A DNA stretch of 64,000 nucleotides from Guadua angustifolia. Lineage: Eukaryota; Streptophyta; Magnoliopsida; Poales; Poaceae. Below the pieces are notes generated by a model, which was not told the origin of the DNA, did not search any database, and saw nothing but the letters and a program-made list of their open reading frames with translations. The DNA is taken from contig CM070504.1 in the NCBI GenBank assembly GCA_036346375.1, positions 10,413,890 to 10,477,889 on the forward strand. The letters run 5' to 3'. Numbering within the stretch: the stretch's first letter is position 1; each line of letters starts with the position of its first letter. Below are positions 1 through 9,699 of this stretch, piece after piece. The position numbers and the translations under genes are program-made.

Positions 1-241
1 GATGATGGAAATGATTGAGAACGGGACAAGGACGGCATCATGAGGTGATGGACGCCAAGAGAAGATCCGAAGTCAAAGAAGAGAGTCGGTGATGATCCGG
101 GGAGTATCAAAGTGAAGATCATAAAGACCCCAAAGGGATTGCTTGCGTCTGGCAATGAAGGTATAATTAGATAGGCTAAGGACTTTGTAGTCTTTGAGTC
201 TAGTTTTTATCACCGTACTATTAAGAGGGGTTGTTTCCTAG

Positions 242-1731
242 TTTGAGCTTCATCATGTGTTGGTGATCTCAATCCGCGTTCCCTCAAGCTCAAACCATTT
301 GGATTTGGTTTTTGCGTAAGAGTTAACCATTTGGCATGTGTTGCGAATGGATTAAGCTTATGCTTGGTTGTTGTTGGTTTATACTCTGATTTGTATGTGT
401 TGCAAAGAGGAAGAGCATATGTATTTGGTTTTCGCATAATGCTTTGATTTGCATGTGTTGCAAATAGGATAAGCTAATCGTTGGCTTTTTGCGTGAAGTT
501 CACTTTTGCATGTGTTGCAAATGTTGAAGTTTCATGTTTTGTTTTGTTCAAAACAATCTTTCAAAATCTTGTGGTTGCTTAGAGCTAAGTTTTGTATGTG
601 TTGCAAAAGGAGAGAGCTCAAGCATGATTTGGTGGTTATGTGTTTGTATGGAGCTAGAGGCTTGCATGTGTTGCAAGTAGAGAGCTCATATGGTTGAAAT
701 GGTTTTGGTGTGAAATTGAAGTTTGGTTTTGGTGTTGCATGGAACTAGAGAATTGCATATGTTGCAATTAGAGAGTTCATGCACCTTGATTTGATGTTGC
801 TTGGAGCTAGACTTTTGCATGTGTTGCAAAGAGTAGTGCTCAAGCATGAAATTGTGTTTATTGAGTTATTTGTAAGTTCGTTGTGCGAATAAACTGAGGT
901 TTATGAGTCCGGAATCTCGAGCATGTGAGTAGGGCTTGCAACAGGTGTTGGCAAGTTGATTGGGTCTCGTGTTGACCTTCACATGGCTAGGGGATTAATC
1001 TCATAGACTCGGGATTTGCTTAATACGTTTTGCAAATAGATCTTGAGTTGATTGCAAATGTGTTTTTGCAAGTTAATTTTGGTGATATTTAAAAATATCT
1101 ATGGGTGATTAAATCATGAAAATGGGTGGAGATTGTAGCCCTCGTGATAAGTTTTCGATAGAATCAAAATCACCCAAATCAAGTTCGAGTAAAAGTTATG
1201 AGTGTTTTTGTTGCTGATTTTTGTATGGGCGGTTGGACCGGCCGGTCCGTCGGACCGGCCTCAACCGCCTGCACATGTGCAACCGGATTGGCTCCGCTTG
1301 TTTTTTCCGTAACGTGAGTTTTCGGCTCGGTTGAAGGGCGGTGGGACCGGCCGAGGTCCTGGACAAACCACCAGCTGCGGCCAGCCGTGCAACAGTCAAA
1401 ATCCCATCATGTTCTGTGAGGGCGGCTGGGATCGGGAAGGTCTGTTGGAAGCATTTTTCTGATTCACCATTTTGCCCCCAAACGGCTAGTTTTTTTGTGG
1501 CTATAAATACACCCCTTGGGGGCTTGGGCATGATGTTGGTGGTGTGTGGGAGTTATTTGCATGTGTTGCTCTTCTCCCTTGCTTGAGTTTAGTGTGAGCA
1601 CAAATTGCATGTGTTGCAATTAGGAGTGGTTTGAGAGCCTCTTGTGCATGTGTTGCACTTGAGGAGATCCTTGTGCATGTGTTGTACTTGGTGATCACCG
1701 AGCGCATTCGTTGTGCTCGGTGAAGTTCAAG
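242..1731 (+). repeat. Array of ~15 short hairpins, loop mostly TGTGT, covarying stems
   Basis: Units lie at 242-273, 327-350, 384-409, 447-465, 504-520, 577-623, 647-690, 736-783, 799-845, 1052-1072, 1548-1578, 1599-1628, 1638-1664, 1666-1695 and 1696-1722. Most carry the core TGCA-TGTGT-TGCA. The bases flanking the core differ between units but stay self-complementary. In the units at 577, 647, 736 and 799 the outer stems read GCTT/AAGC, TAT/ATA, GCAT/ATGC and GCTT/AAGC, and the next stems GAGCT/AGCTC, GAGCT/AGCTC, GAACT/AGTTC and GAGC/GCTC, each with a one-base bulge in the same place. The last unit keeps CACCGAGC/GCTCGGTG but has loop TTCGT. Function is unknown. Confidence 0.8.
1501..1510 (+). 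promoter_or_regulatory. LTR TATA box (CTATAAATAC)
   Basis: CTATAAATAC is followed by CCCCTTGGGG. The minus-strand LTR at 42852-44351 has the same CTATAAATACCC wording at its own mid-LTR position, as expected for the retroelement core promoter. Confidence 0.5.
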
Positions 1732-2276
1732 TGAAGGAGCTTGTTACTCTTGGAGGTTGCCGACTCTGAGGCAGCGTGGCGTCGTGCGCTTGAGCTCTCA
1801 AGGTGAGAAGCCATGCAAGTTTGTGAAGGTTCGGGTTGAGCTACGCCATAGCGTGAAAAACCACAACTAGTGGAAAGAGGCGGTGCTCATGGCATGAGCC
1901 GGTCCAAGTGGTTGGGCTTGCCTCAACGTGGACTAGGGGGAGACCCAAGTCTCCTAACACCACAAAAAATATCGGTTGTCTCTTTTACTTTCAAGTATTT
2001 ACATTCATTGTTGATATATTCATGATAGCTTAATTGTGATAGAATTGCTTAGTGTTAATTGATTGTTCAATTTAGCAATTCTAGTTTAGAGACATAAATT
2101 AGTTAGTGCAATTAGTGAGCCTAGTTGATTTAGGTTTTAATTGTCAAAACCTATTTATAAACTTGGCATTTATCTTGATTAGGTTTTGACATTGGGGTTG
2201 ATTAGAGCGAATAGTTTTAGTGAGCGATCAATTTGTAAAGCGCCTATTCACCCTCTAGGTGCATCTCGACCCTACA

Positions 2277-2990
2277 ACCTTGTGAAGAGCTTGTATAATA
2301 CTCTTCAAAGTTTTGTTGTTTGAAAGTGAATGTTTTGATCCAATTTCAATTGGAGATAAAGGATGTAAGTGCAAAAAGGAATTTTTTTAGGTAGATACTA
2401 CAATATTTGTCTAATTATCATAGCTCGATATGAGGGTCTACTACAGTTTCTACTCTATTGAACACACATTAAGTTCTTTTTATCCAAATAATTTTACACG
2501 AGTAGTTCGAATTATGTCATATAATCTATTTACTTTTTAGTCAACAGTTTGACGTACGTGACGACCACATATGTGATTTGCTCTTTCAATTAGCGTTATT
2601 TGTCGAGTTTTATGTTATAAGTGGAGCATGTTAGGTTTCAAAGGATGATTTCTTCACTATCTATCAGGTGCTATAAGTGACGCTTTGACTTATATCGTTT
2701 GATGAATGAGCATTCAGTTTAGAAGGGTGTCATTCTCATGAGATGGCTTCTCATCTGTCTTGATACACAAATCATTTGAACTAGCGTTAGATCAAACTAA
2801 ACAAGAAATTGAGGGTGTCATTATTCCCCTCGTGCAACTCTATCCGAAGTTCCGACGAGCAGACGAGTCCACGTTGCTGCCCAACCCTAACCGTCAAGCG
2901 TGCATTTCCTCGTCCCTGTCCTTGCGGTCAACGTGGGCACGTGGCCACTCGCGTTCTGTTTACTACCCAACCCATTCCACGTCACGGGAG
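2277..2990. other. Intergenic, likely promoter region of the SEC61 alpha gene
   Basis: This is AT-rich sequence between the LTR end and the GC-rich leader of the next gene. I see no coding frame with family signal. Base composition turns GC-rich from about 2850, as at grass gene starts. I could not fix a TATA box or a transcription start. Confidence 0.3.
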
Positions 2991-2999
2991 CGCATCGTA

Positions 3000-3280
3000 A
3001 ACGCCCGTTCCAGATCCAACGGTCGCGATCTCTCTGCCCCGCTTGCGCGGTCCCACCTGCAGCGAGCGTCGGAAGAAGACGAGCAGCAGCAACGCGGTGT
3101 TCGCTTGATCGCTTCGTCCCTACCTGTTCTCATCTCCCTCTAAAACCCCCTCCGCTCGCGTGCTCATCTCGTGTTCCCACCTCTCTCTCTCCCCCTCCCC
3201 TTCCCCCGCCTTGGGATTCACGCCCTCGTCGGCGGCGGCGAAGCTTCCGCTCTTCTCGTCGTCGGATCGTCGTCGGCCAG
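3000..3280 (+). other. Probable 5' UTR exon of the SEC61 alpha gene
   Basis: This is GC- and CT-rich leader sequence ending in GGCCAG|GTAAAG at 3280/3281, a strong splice donor. The coding start lies 2.2 kb downstream, just after an acceptor at 5487. The donor therefore most likely opens a long 5' UTR intron (3281-5487), common in grass housekeeping genes. The 5' boundary is a guess. Confidence 0.45.
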
Positions 3281-3860
3281 GTAAAGCCACCTGCTCCTCG
3301 CCCTCCCTCCCGTCTGGATCTCGAGGAGCGTCAGATTCGGTGGCTGCTTGTTAGAATTGCGATTTCGCGGAGATTTTTTTGATCCGTGTGAGTGATGGGA
3401 GGCGGCGTTTGGCTGGTGGATTTGTGCTTGTGTTCGATGGTTGGGGAGTTTTCCGGGGTTGATCTGGAGGCTGAGCGAAATTGACGAGACATTTCGTTGG
3501 TCGTACTACGGTGTAGATGAAGTGCAGGGCCTGTACTGGTTAAATCTACCTGGGATCCTGGCGAATTAACTGACCAATGTAGATTGCCAACACAGTAACC
3601 ATACTAGCAGTAAGTTGTGCGGCTTTCGTATTTGTCTATGACCGAGCGTTACGTACTTACATGGACTAACTAGTTACTCGGTTCGTTTATTCGGTGTGTG
3701 ATTCATCTCTGCATGTTGCTACATGGGTATACAACATAGTTATCACGGTAATAAGGCGAGGGGAGGCGGCTGACCACCTTCACACCTTTTAAGCGCCCGA
3801 GGCGTGCGGCGAGGCGATGCCGTACTCACATCCCAACTTTGTATGGCAGCAAATTTAATG

Positions 3861-4118
3861 CTCCCTCTAGTTAGAAATAGTTATTGTTTTGGATATAGGT
3901 GCAGTTAAACTTTCGAAATTTTGACTTTCAATATATTTTTAGATATTTAAATTGGATACATGAAAATCATATGCGTAGATTTGTCTCGAATAGTATTTTC
4001 ATAATATTATAATTTTACTGGATTTTATAAATATATTATAATAGAAATTAGTGGTTAAAGCTGTGTTTTAGAGATCGTGTTGATAACCAAAACGACAACT
4101 ATTTGTGACCGGAGGGAG
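3861..4118. mobile_element. Stowaway-like MITE in SEC61 alpha intron 1
   Basis: The left end CTCCCTCTAGTTAGAAATAG and the right end GACCGGAGGGAG form terminal inverted repeats of the CTCCCTCYG type. They flank an AT-rich core of about 260 bp with no coding capacity. Relatives are at 15119, 42362 and 59402. A TA follows the right end, but the left flank does not show a clean TA duplicate. Confidence 0.65.
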
Positions 4119-5487
4119 TAAGTAGTTAAGCACTTCAGCATTAAGGAGCATGTAACCCTTCCATTGCCGTGCTATGCTCCCACGTAGCACCCAGCCCCCT
4201 CCAACAGCAAGCTACAGTATTCATTAAGCAAGTGCTTACAATCCCCTTTCTATGCTCTAAGCACCACACGGTCCCATCCAACAGCAAACTGTCGTGGAGC
4301 AAATGCTAGTGAGCCAGTCCAAACACACACACACACACACACATGGAAGAGCCAGCCCAATGGAAACACATTAGGGAGCCAGCCCAACAACCACTAGGGC
4401 TTCCTATGCAAATGCTCATGGCACACAGCCACACAGAGACATGGTTATGGCAAGCTGCCGCCACACACACATGTATAGACATAGAAGAGAAAGGATGCAT
4501 ACAAATGAAGAAATACAGAGAAGGAAGAGGATAGCAGAGAAAAGAGCTAGCAACCAGCAAAAACAGAGAGGACTCGGTTAGAGATGAAGTAAAACAGAGA
4601 AGGATGGAGTTAGCAGAGACTGAGGGTAGAAATAGAAAGAAGAGGGTAGAGAGTGGAAACAAACTTGGAATAGGGATAGCAGCATCGACCTGTGCTGCTG
4701 TTGAGTGTGGATGGGATGGGATGGCGGTGGCCGGATCTAGCAGGGAAACCTGGAGGGAGCGCCTTCTCCACTAGCGTCGGCACCAGAGCTGGTGGGGATG
4801 GGATAGCGGCGGTTGGCGGTAAGTTTTCTCTCTCCCTTGATACCCACCTTAGCCGTCCCCGACGCCATACTCTGTCTAAGCGACACCATGGCAATGCCTT
4901 GGTTGTAAGGCAGACGCTATAGGCATGTCCGACAAGGCGAGGTTGTGACGCCCACCCTCATTGACCGACTTACTGCTTAAACAATGATAAAGCAACGCTT
5001 AAGGGACACTTTAATAACCATGGTTATACTACTATAGATATTTTCTAATCATTGGTTTCCTTCTGTGCAGCTTAGACCTAGCCAGCGGCTGCTTGTTTTT
5101 TTTTTTACTGGATTCTTTCAGTTGTCTTAATGTGGAAACAAAGATTTTGTTTCGCTCTTTTAGTTGTGATTTATTCTGAGCACTTGTTCAATTGCAAGTT
5201 GATGTAACTGAACACAGAATCCTGTCTACACTTTTTTTTAAGTAATGAAGCCTAAGATGATTCATGTTGATTTCATTTTTCATTTTATTTCAAATTCTCT
5301 GCTTCCTGTGTTTGCATATAAAACGTTGTGGTAATTTGGGTAGGTTTGCTTATGTTTCAGTTAAATGGATGCATCGATGTTGTTGTACCAAGATGAGGAC
5401 TTTAGTAGAGTTTCCTAGATTATTTATGTTCCAGATTTTCATGTGCGTTATACAAAATGTTGATCTATTTTCCCTTCTTGAGCACAG
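4119..5487. other. Remainder of SEC61 alpha 5' intron, repeat-rich
   Basis: It contains an AGCACTTCAGC...AAGCACC-type low-copy repeat (4130-4320), a (CA)n microsatellite at 4322-4342, purine-rich sequence to about 4640, and a pocket with GGATGGGATGG near 4700-4870. Short frames on both strands here show no family signature. The intron ends at TGAGCACAG (5487). Confidence 0.4.
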
Positions 5488-5491
5488 GAAG

Positions 5492-8044
5492 ATGGCTGGA
5501 GGCTTTAGAGTACTGCATCTTGTCAGGCCCTTTCTGGCTTTCTTGCCAGAAGTACAGAGTGCTGATAGGAAAATACCATTTAGAGAAAAAGTGATCTACA
5601 CTGTTATTTCCCTCTTCATTTTCCTGGTGTGCAGCCAGCTCCCACTCTATGGCATTCATTCAACCACTGGAGCTGATCCTTTCTACTGGATGCGCGTTAT
5701 CCTTGCATCAAACCGTGGTACTGTTATGGAGCTGGGTATTACTCCAATTGTGACATCTGGGATGGTCATGCAACTTCTAGTGGGATCAAAGATCATTGAA
5801 GTTGACAACAGTGTGAGGGAGGATCGTGCTCTGCTGTAAGTATTGTAAAGAAAACATAATCTCCAATTTACTTTTGTCTAAATGTCGGTGTGTTACTGTG
5901 TTTATAGTCTGATCTCTGTAGTCTGTAGTGTATCCTCTACCCAGCGAATTTCCAATCAAAATTGTCAAGCTTTCTGGTCATATTTCTTATATCCAGTAAT
6001 TGTCTTGTGACGCATGCACTTTTTTTTACTCAGGAATGGTGCACAAAAGTTGCTTGGTATCCTGATTGCTATTGGGGAAGCTGTGGCATATGTTTTGTCT
6101 GGAATGTATGGCAGTGTAAGCCAACTTGGAACAGGGAATGCTATTCTCATTATACTTCAGCTTTTCTTTGCTGGCATCATTGTCATCTGTCTGGATGAAC
6201 TTCTCCAGAAAGGTTATGGTTTGGGTTCTGGCATTTCTCTGTTCATTGCTACCAATATCTGGTAAGCATGTTGAACTTTATTCCTCTTATCAATGTGCTA
6301 TTCTGTTAGAACTTGGCTTATGGTAAACTTGCTGTCATATAGTGAGAATATCATCTGGAAGGCGTTCAGCCCCACAACCATCAACAGTGGCCGTGGTGCT
6401 GAATTTGAAGGGGCTGTCATTGCATTGTTCCATCTGTTGATTACTAGAACTGACAAAGTCCGTGCTTTACGCGAGGCTTTCTACCGCCAGAACCTTCCAA
6501 ATGTGACCAATTTGCTTGCTACTGTCTTGGTCTTCCTCATAGTTATCTATTTCCAAGGCTTCCGTGTTGTGCTTCCAGTGAGATCAAAGAATGCCCGTGG
6601 CCAGCAAGGTTCATATCCAATTAAGCTGTTCTACACTTCGAACATGCCCATCATTCTGCACTCTGCACTGATTACCAACCTATATTTCATATCCCAGGTA
6701 CAAAGTTCAATTCCAGTATTATAGTAAGGTAAATCTTTTCATCTGTTTGCAAGTGCTAATGTATTTTTATTGCTATCACAGCTTCTCTACAGGAAGTACA
6801 GTGGAAACTTCCTTATTAACCTTCTTGGAAAATGGAAGGAATCCGAGTACTCTGGTCATTCTATCCCTGTTGGTGGTCTTGCTTACTATGTAACTGCCCC
6901 ATCGAGGTGAATAACTAGTTTCTTTGATGAGGCTGCTGGTTCATTGTGATTGTTCCTTATTTTCTGTTATTCCTTTGGAGCTTACTGTTATTAGCTTGTT
7001 GAAAACCATGCAGTTTGGCTGATGTTCTCGCAAACCCATTCCATGCACTGTTCTATGTGGTCTTCATGCTTTCAGCTTGTGCTCTCTTCTCAAAGACATG
7101 GATTGAAGTTTCTGGTTCATCAGCAAAGGATGTTGCGAAGCAGCTCAAGGTAACAATTTATACGTGTGATCAATGTTTTGTATTAGTTACTGTTCCAGGT
7201 TGATGCTAGTTCATCGTAACTCGTACAATATTTAGAATGCTAGTTATGCTGAGTTTCCAAAATATCAATGTGTACTTACCCATAGCATGTCTCAGAGCAT
7301 TGCATGGACAAGTTTATTTTTTTCAATGTCAGATCTATGTATGTTTTAGACCTTTAGTATAGAGAAAATTCCTTACATGGTAGTATAGTGCCCAGTTCTG
7401 GAATCTGTTTATATTGAACTTGGAAGAGATGAGCATGTTCCTGATTGAAAGAAGTGCCAACCACTGGATTTATTTCATGAGATATGTTAATTACTAATGA
7501 AGTAGCTGCGTCTGATCCTTGACATAGTTTGTTGTATCATTGATATAAGTCTCCGAGGGACATTAGTGTTCATGCTGTTAGTTCGTATCTCTAATATTTT
7601 GCTTTAGATCTATTTTCAGAAAATCATTATTCTCTACTTTTGGAACTTCTGGAGTTTTTATTAAATGGTCCACCGTAGTTAAGAAGTAAATGGACTAGAA
7701 ATGTTAAATGCACGGAATAACTGATCTATTGTCTATATTTGGTTTCGCACATGTATAATCATTATGCAAGAGCTACCTGTAAACTAACTCTGGCAATTCG
7801 ACAGGAACAACAAATGGTTATGCCAGGCCATCGCGAATCGAACTTGCAGAAGGAGTTGAACAGATACATCCCCACTGCCGCTGCATTTGGTGGAGTTTGC
7901 ATTGGCGCATTGACTGTCCTGGCTGACTTCATGGGAGCAATTGGTTCAGGAACCGGTATACTTCTCGCCGTCACCATCATATACCAATACTTCGAGACAT
8001 TCGAGAAAGAAAGGGCAACCGAACTTGGTTTCTTCGGTTTTTGA
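5492..8044 (+). CDS. SEC61A: Protein transport protein SEC61 subunit alpha
   Basis: Exons 5492-5835, 6034-6261, 6343-6697, 6782-6906, 7014-7149 and 7805-8044 join in phase through GT-AG introns to 1428 nt, or 475 aa plus stop. That is the usual length of plant SEC61 alpha. The start MAGGFRVLHLVRPFLAF and the tail FEKERATELGFFGF are the family ends. The protein is the pore-forming subunit of the ER Sec61 translocon (SecY family, ten membrane segments). It forms the channel for co-translational secretion and membrane insertion with the beta and gamma subunits. Segments visible include VIYTVISLFIFLVCSQLPLYG-type TM1, the stretch ITPIVTSGMVMQLLVG, and the cytosolic loop VRSKNARGQQGSYP between TM6 and TM7, the ribosome-contact region. 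No break, stop or odd residue was found. The ATG lies four bases after the acceptor, so the upstream leader exon is untranslated. Confidence 0.96.
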
Positions 8045-8565
8045 TCAGCAGCTGCGGGACTGTGTTACGGCTCGCTGGATGATCATCTTGCAAGCCACAG
8101 TACTTCTTGGCCGGCTGTCATGGTTGTAATTTGGAGAGCTTAAAGTCAGTTTAGGTTGAAATTTGTAGCAGAATCTGCGCGTTTTCAGGGCAGTATGGTG
8201 GCATGTATATACCCTGTCCAAGTGCAGTCATGGCCATACTACATTTGTTGTTTGTTTGCTGAGGCAAATCCTCCTTCCTCATATTTTCGGAACTATGGAC
8301 TGCTGCATTTTCTTGTTTCATCTTTCATGTCTTTTGCTAACTGCATCGTCACAATTTCTGTCCTGTAAGTTTCTTCTCTTGGTTGATCGAAAATGATTCT
8401 GAGTCGTCTGCCATAACGATGTACGGCTAAAAATGATAATACGGTAGCTTCGAAGTGCTTCCAAGCGTTGATTTCCGATCGAGCGGCCGCGAGCCTCTGA
8501 ACCGGTCACGTCACGTCGCCCTCCTACGAGCAAAACAGAAGGCGGCGAGGAGAGAGCGCACCCTT
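8045..8565 (+). other. SEC61 alpha 3' UTR and downstream spacer
   Basis: Non-coding sequence follows the TGA at 8042-8044. The tail to about 8400 is T-rich and reads like a 3' UTR. From 8460 it becomes GC-rich just before the hAT-like element. No second gene is visible. Confidence 0.4.
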
Positions 8566-9545
8566 TAGGGTGGAAATGAATAGGATATTAATAGATAATA
8601 GTCCTTTATCATATTTGTTTTCATTTTTTTTGATGCAGATATGATTAATTCAGATACAAATATGAATAATATTGAATACAGATACGGATCGAATATGAAT
8701 CGAATCGTATTATGATTACAAATATTTATTGGATTATGATAACCCCTTAGATTGTAAAAAAAAATAATGAAAACACATAACTAATTGATTTGATCAAAAT
8801 ATTATTGAAAATTGAACAAATATATTTTCATTCACTTAAACAATAGTTAGACAACATGCCACAAACAAAATTATGTAAGACTTATTTCATCACACACTGA
8901 CGATTAGTTCAATATACATGTAGATTAAAACACAAAATAAAGGTAATTCTTACTTAGAGATACAAATGAAAGCAAACAAAGAACATACGAAAAGTTTGTT
9001 AATACTTAGATACTATACCTCTAGAAAAGTTATATAACACTAACATGTAATAACCCAAGATTTGTATTATTTGTTGAATATTATGTTTAAAATAATAAAT
9101 TATATATTTATGAGTTTTATGCATTTTTATCTACTTATTTAAAATATTTTTATTAGAATATTAGTATTTGAATTTTTGAGTAAATATAAAATATGATAAA
9201 ATATTGAAAATAATTTTTTAAATGATAGATTGTGTCTAGAATTTTCTAATTTTTTTGTAATTTTTGGAGTTGGTTTACCAAATTTAATAATTGAAACTTA
9301 ATTTGTGGATTAATTAAATTAGAAAACAATTTTGAAATTAAGAAACCTTTTTAGGCCAAAGCAGTAGTCTTAGCCCAGCTTATATGCATATCTGGATATT
9401 CGACTGATTAATATCCGGATTATCTGAATCCATATCCGTATCTGACAAAAAAATCTATATCCGATCCGATACTATCCGATTAAAAAATTTGTATTCGAAA
9501 ATTATCCGGATCGATCGAAAACTATCCGATCTATTTTCACCCCTA
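8566..9545. mobile_element. Non-autonomous hAT-like element, ~980 bp
   Basis: The left end TAGGGTGGAAATGAA and the right end TCTATTTTCACCCCTA are inverted copies of the TAGGGGTGGAAATGA type, typical of plant hAT termini. The inside is AT-rich. Near both ends it has subterminal ATCCGGAT/ATATCCG-like motifs and 'GATACGGATCGAATATG' text. No transposase frame is present. I could not see a clean 8-bp target duplication (GCACCCTT left, CCTTCAGG right). Confidence 0.65.
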
Positions 9546-9699
9546 CCTTCAGGCCTTCACGGATGAAACAATGGCCCAATTTGGGCCAGGTTTGAGGTAT
9601 TCAAGAATTAGATAAGTAATAGTTTTTATTTTATATATAAATCTGTTTTTAATTGTAGAAATGTCTCAAGAAGGTTCTTGAATAATAAAAAAATCTGGA

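Larger units (their letters stand above)
1..2276 (+). mobile_element. 3' part of a Copia-type LTR (5' end outside window)
   Basis: No coding frame is present. The 3' end has the layout of grass Copia LTRs of the Maximus/SIRE type: a phrase about a region 'cctattcaccctctaggtgc' just before the terminal CCCTACA at 2276, a TATA box at 1501, and a CCAAGTGGTTGGG-type tract at 1898-1912. A second LTR at 42852-44351 (minus strand) ends with closely similar wording, which supports the call. No primer-binding site or gag/pol frame follows 2276, so this is a solo LTR or the 3' LTR of an element lying to the left. Its body holds an array of short hairpins (separate entry) and a GC-rich near-palindrome at 1225-1268. 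The family name is inferred from memory of LTR-end style, not from a search. Confidence 0.6.

Noticed and set aside
242..1731. CRISPR-like spacing of the repeated TGCATGTGTTGCA core
   Set aside because: Spacing varies from about 25 to several hundred bases, flanks covary with the core as stems, and the sequence is a plant LTR.
2760..3382. Overlapping plus-strand frames before SEC61 alpha
   Set aside because: They cover the GC-rich 5' leader and cross the strong donor at 3281; no protein resemblance.
4306..4894. Minus-strand frames in SEC61 alpha intron 1
   Set aside because: They read through a CA microsatellite and low-complexity purine-rich sequence.
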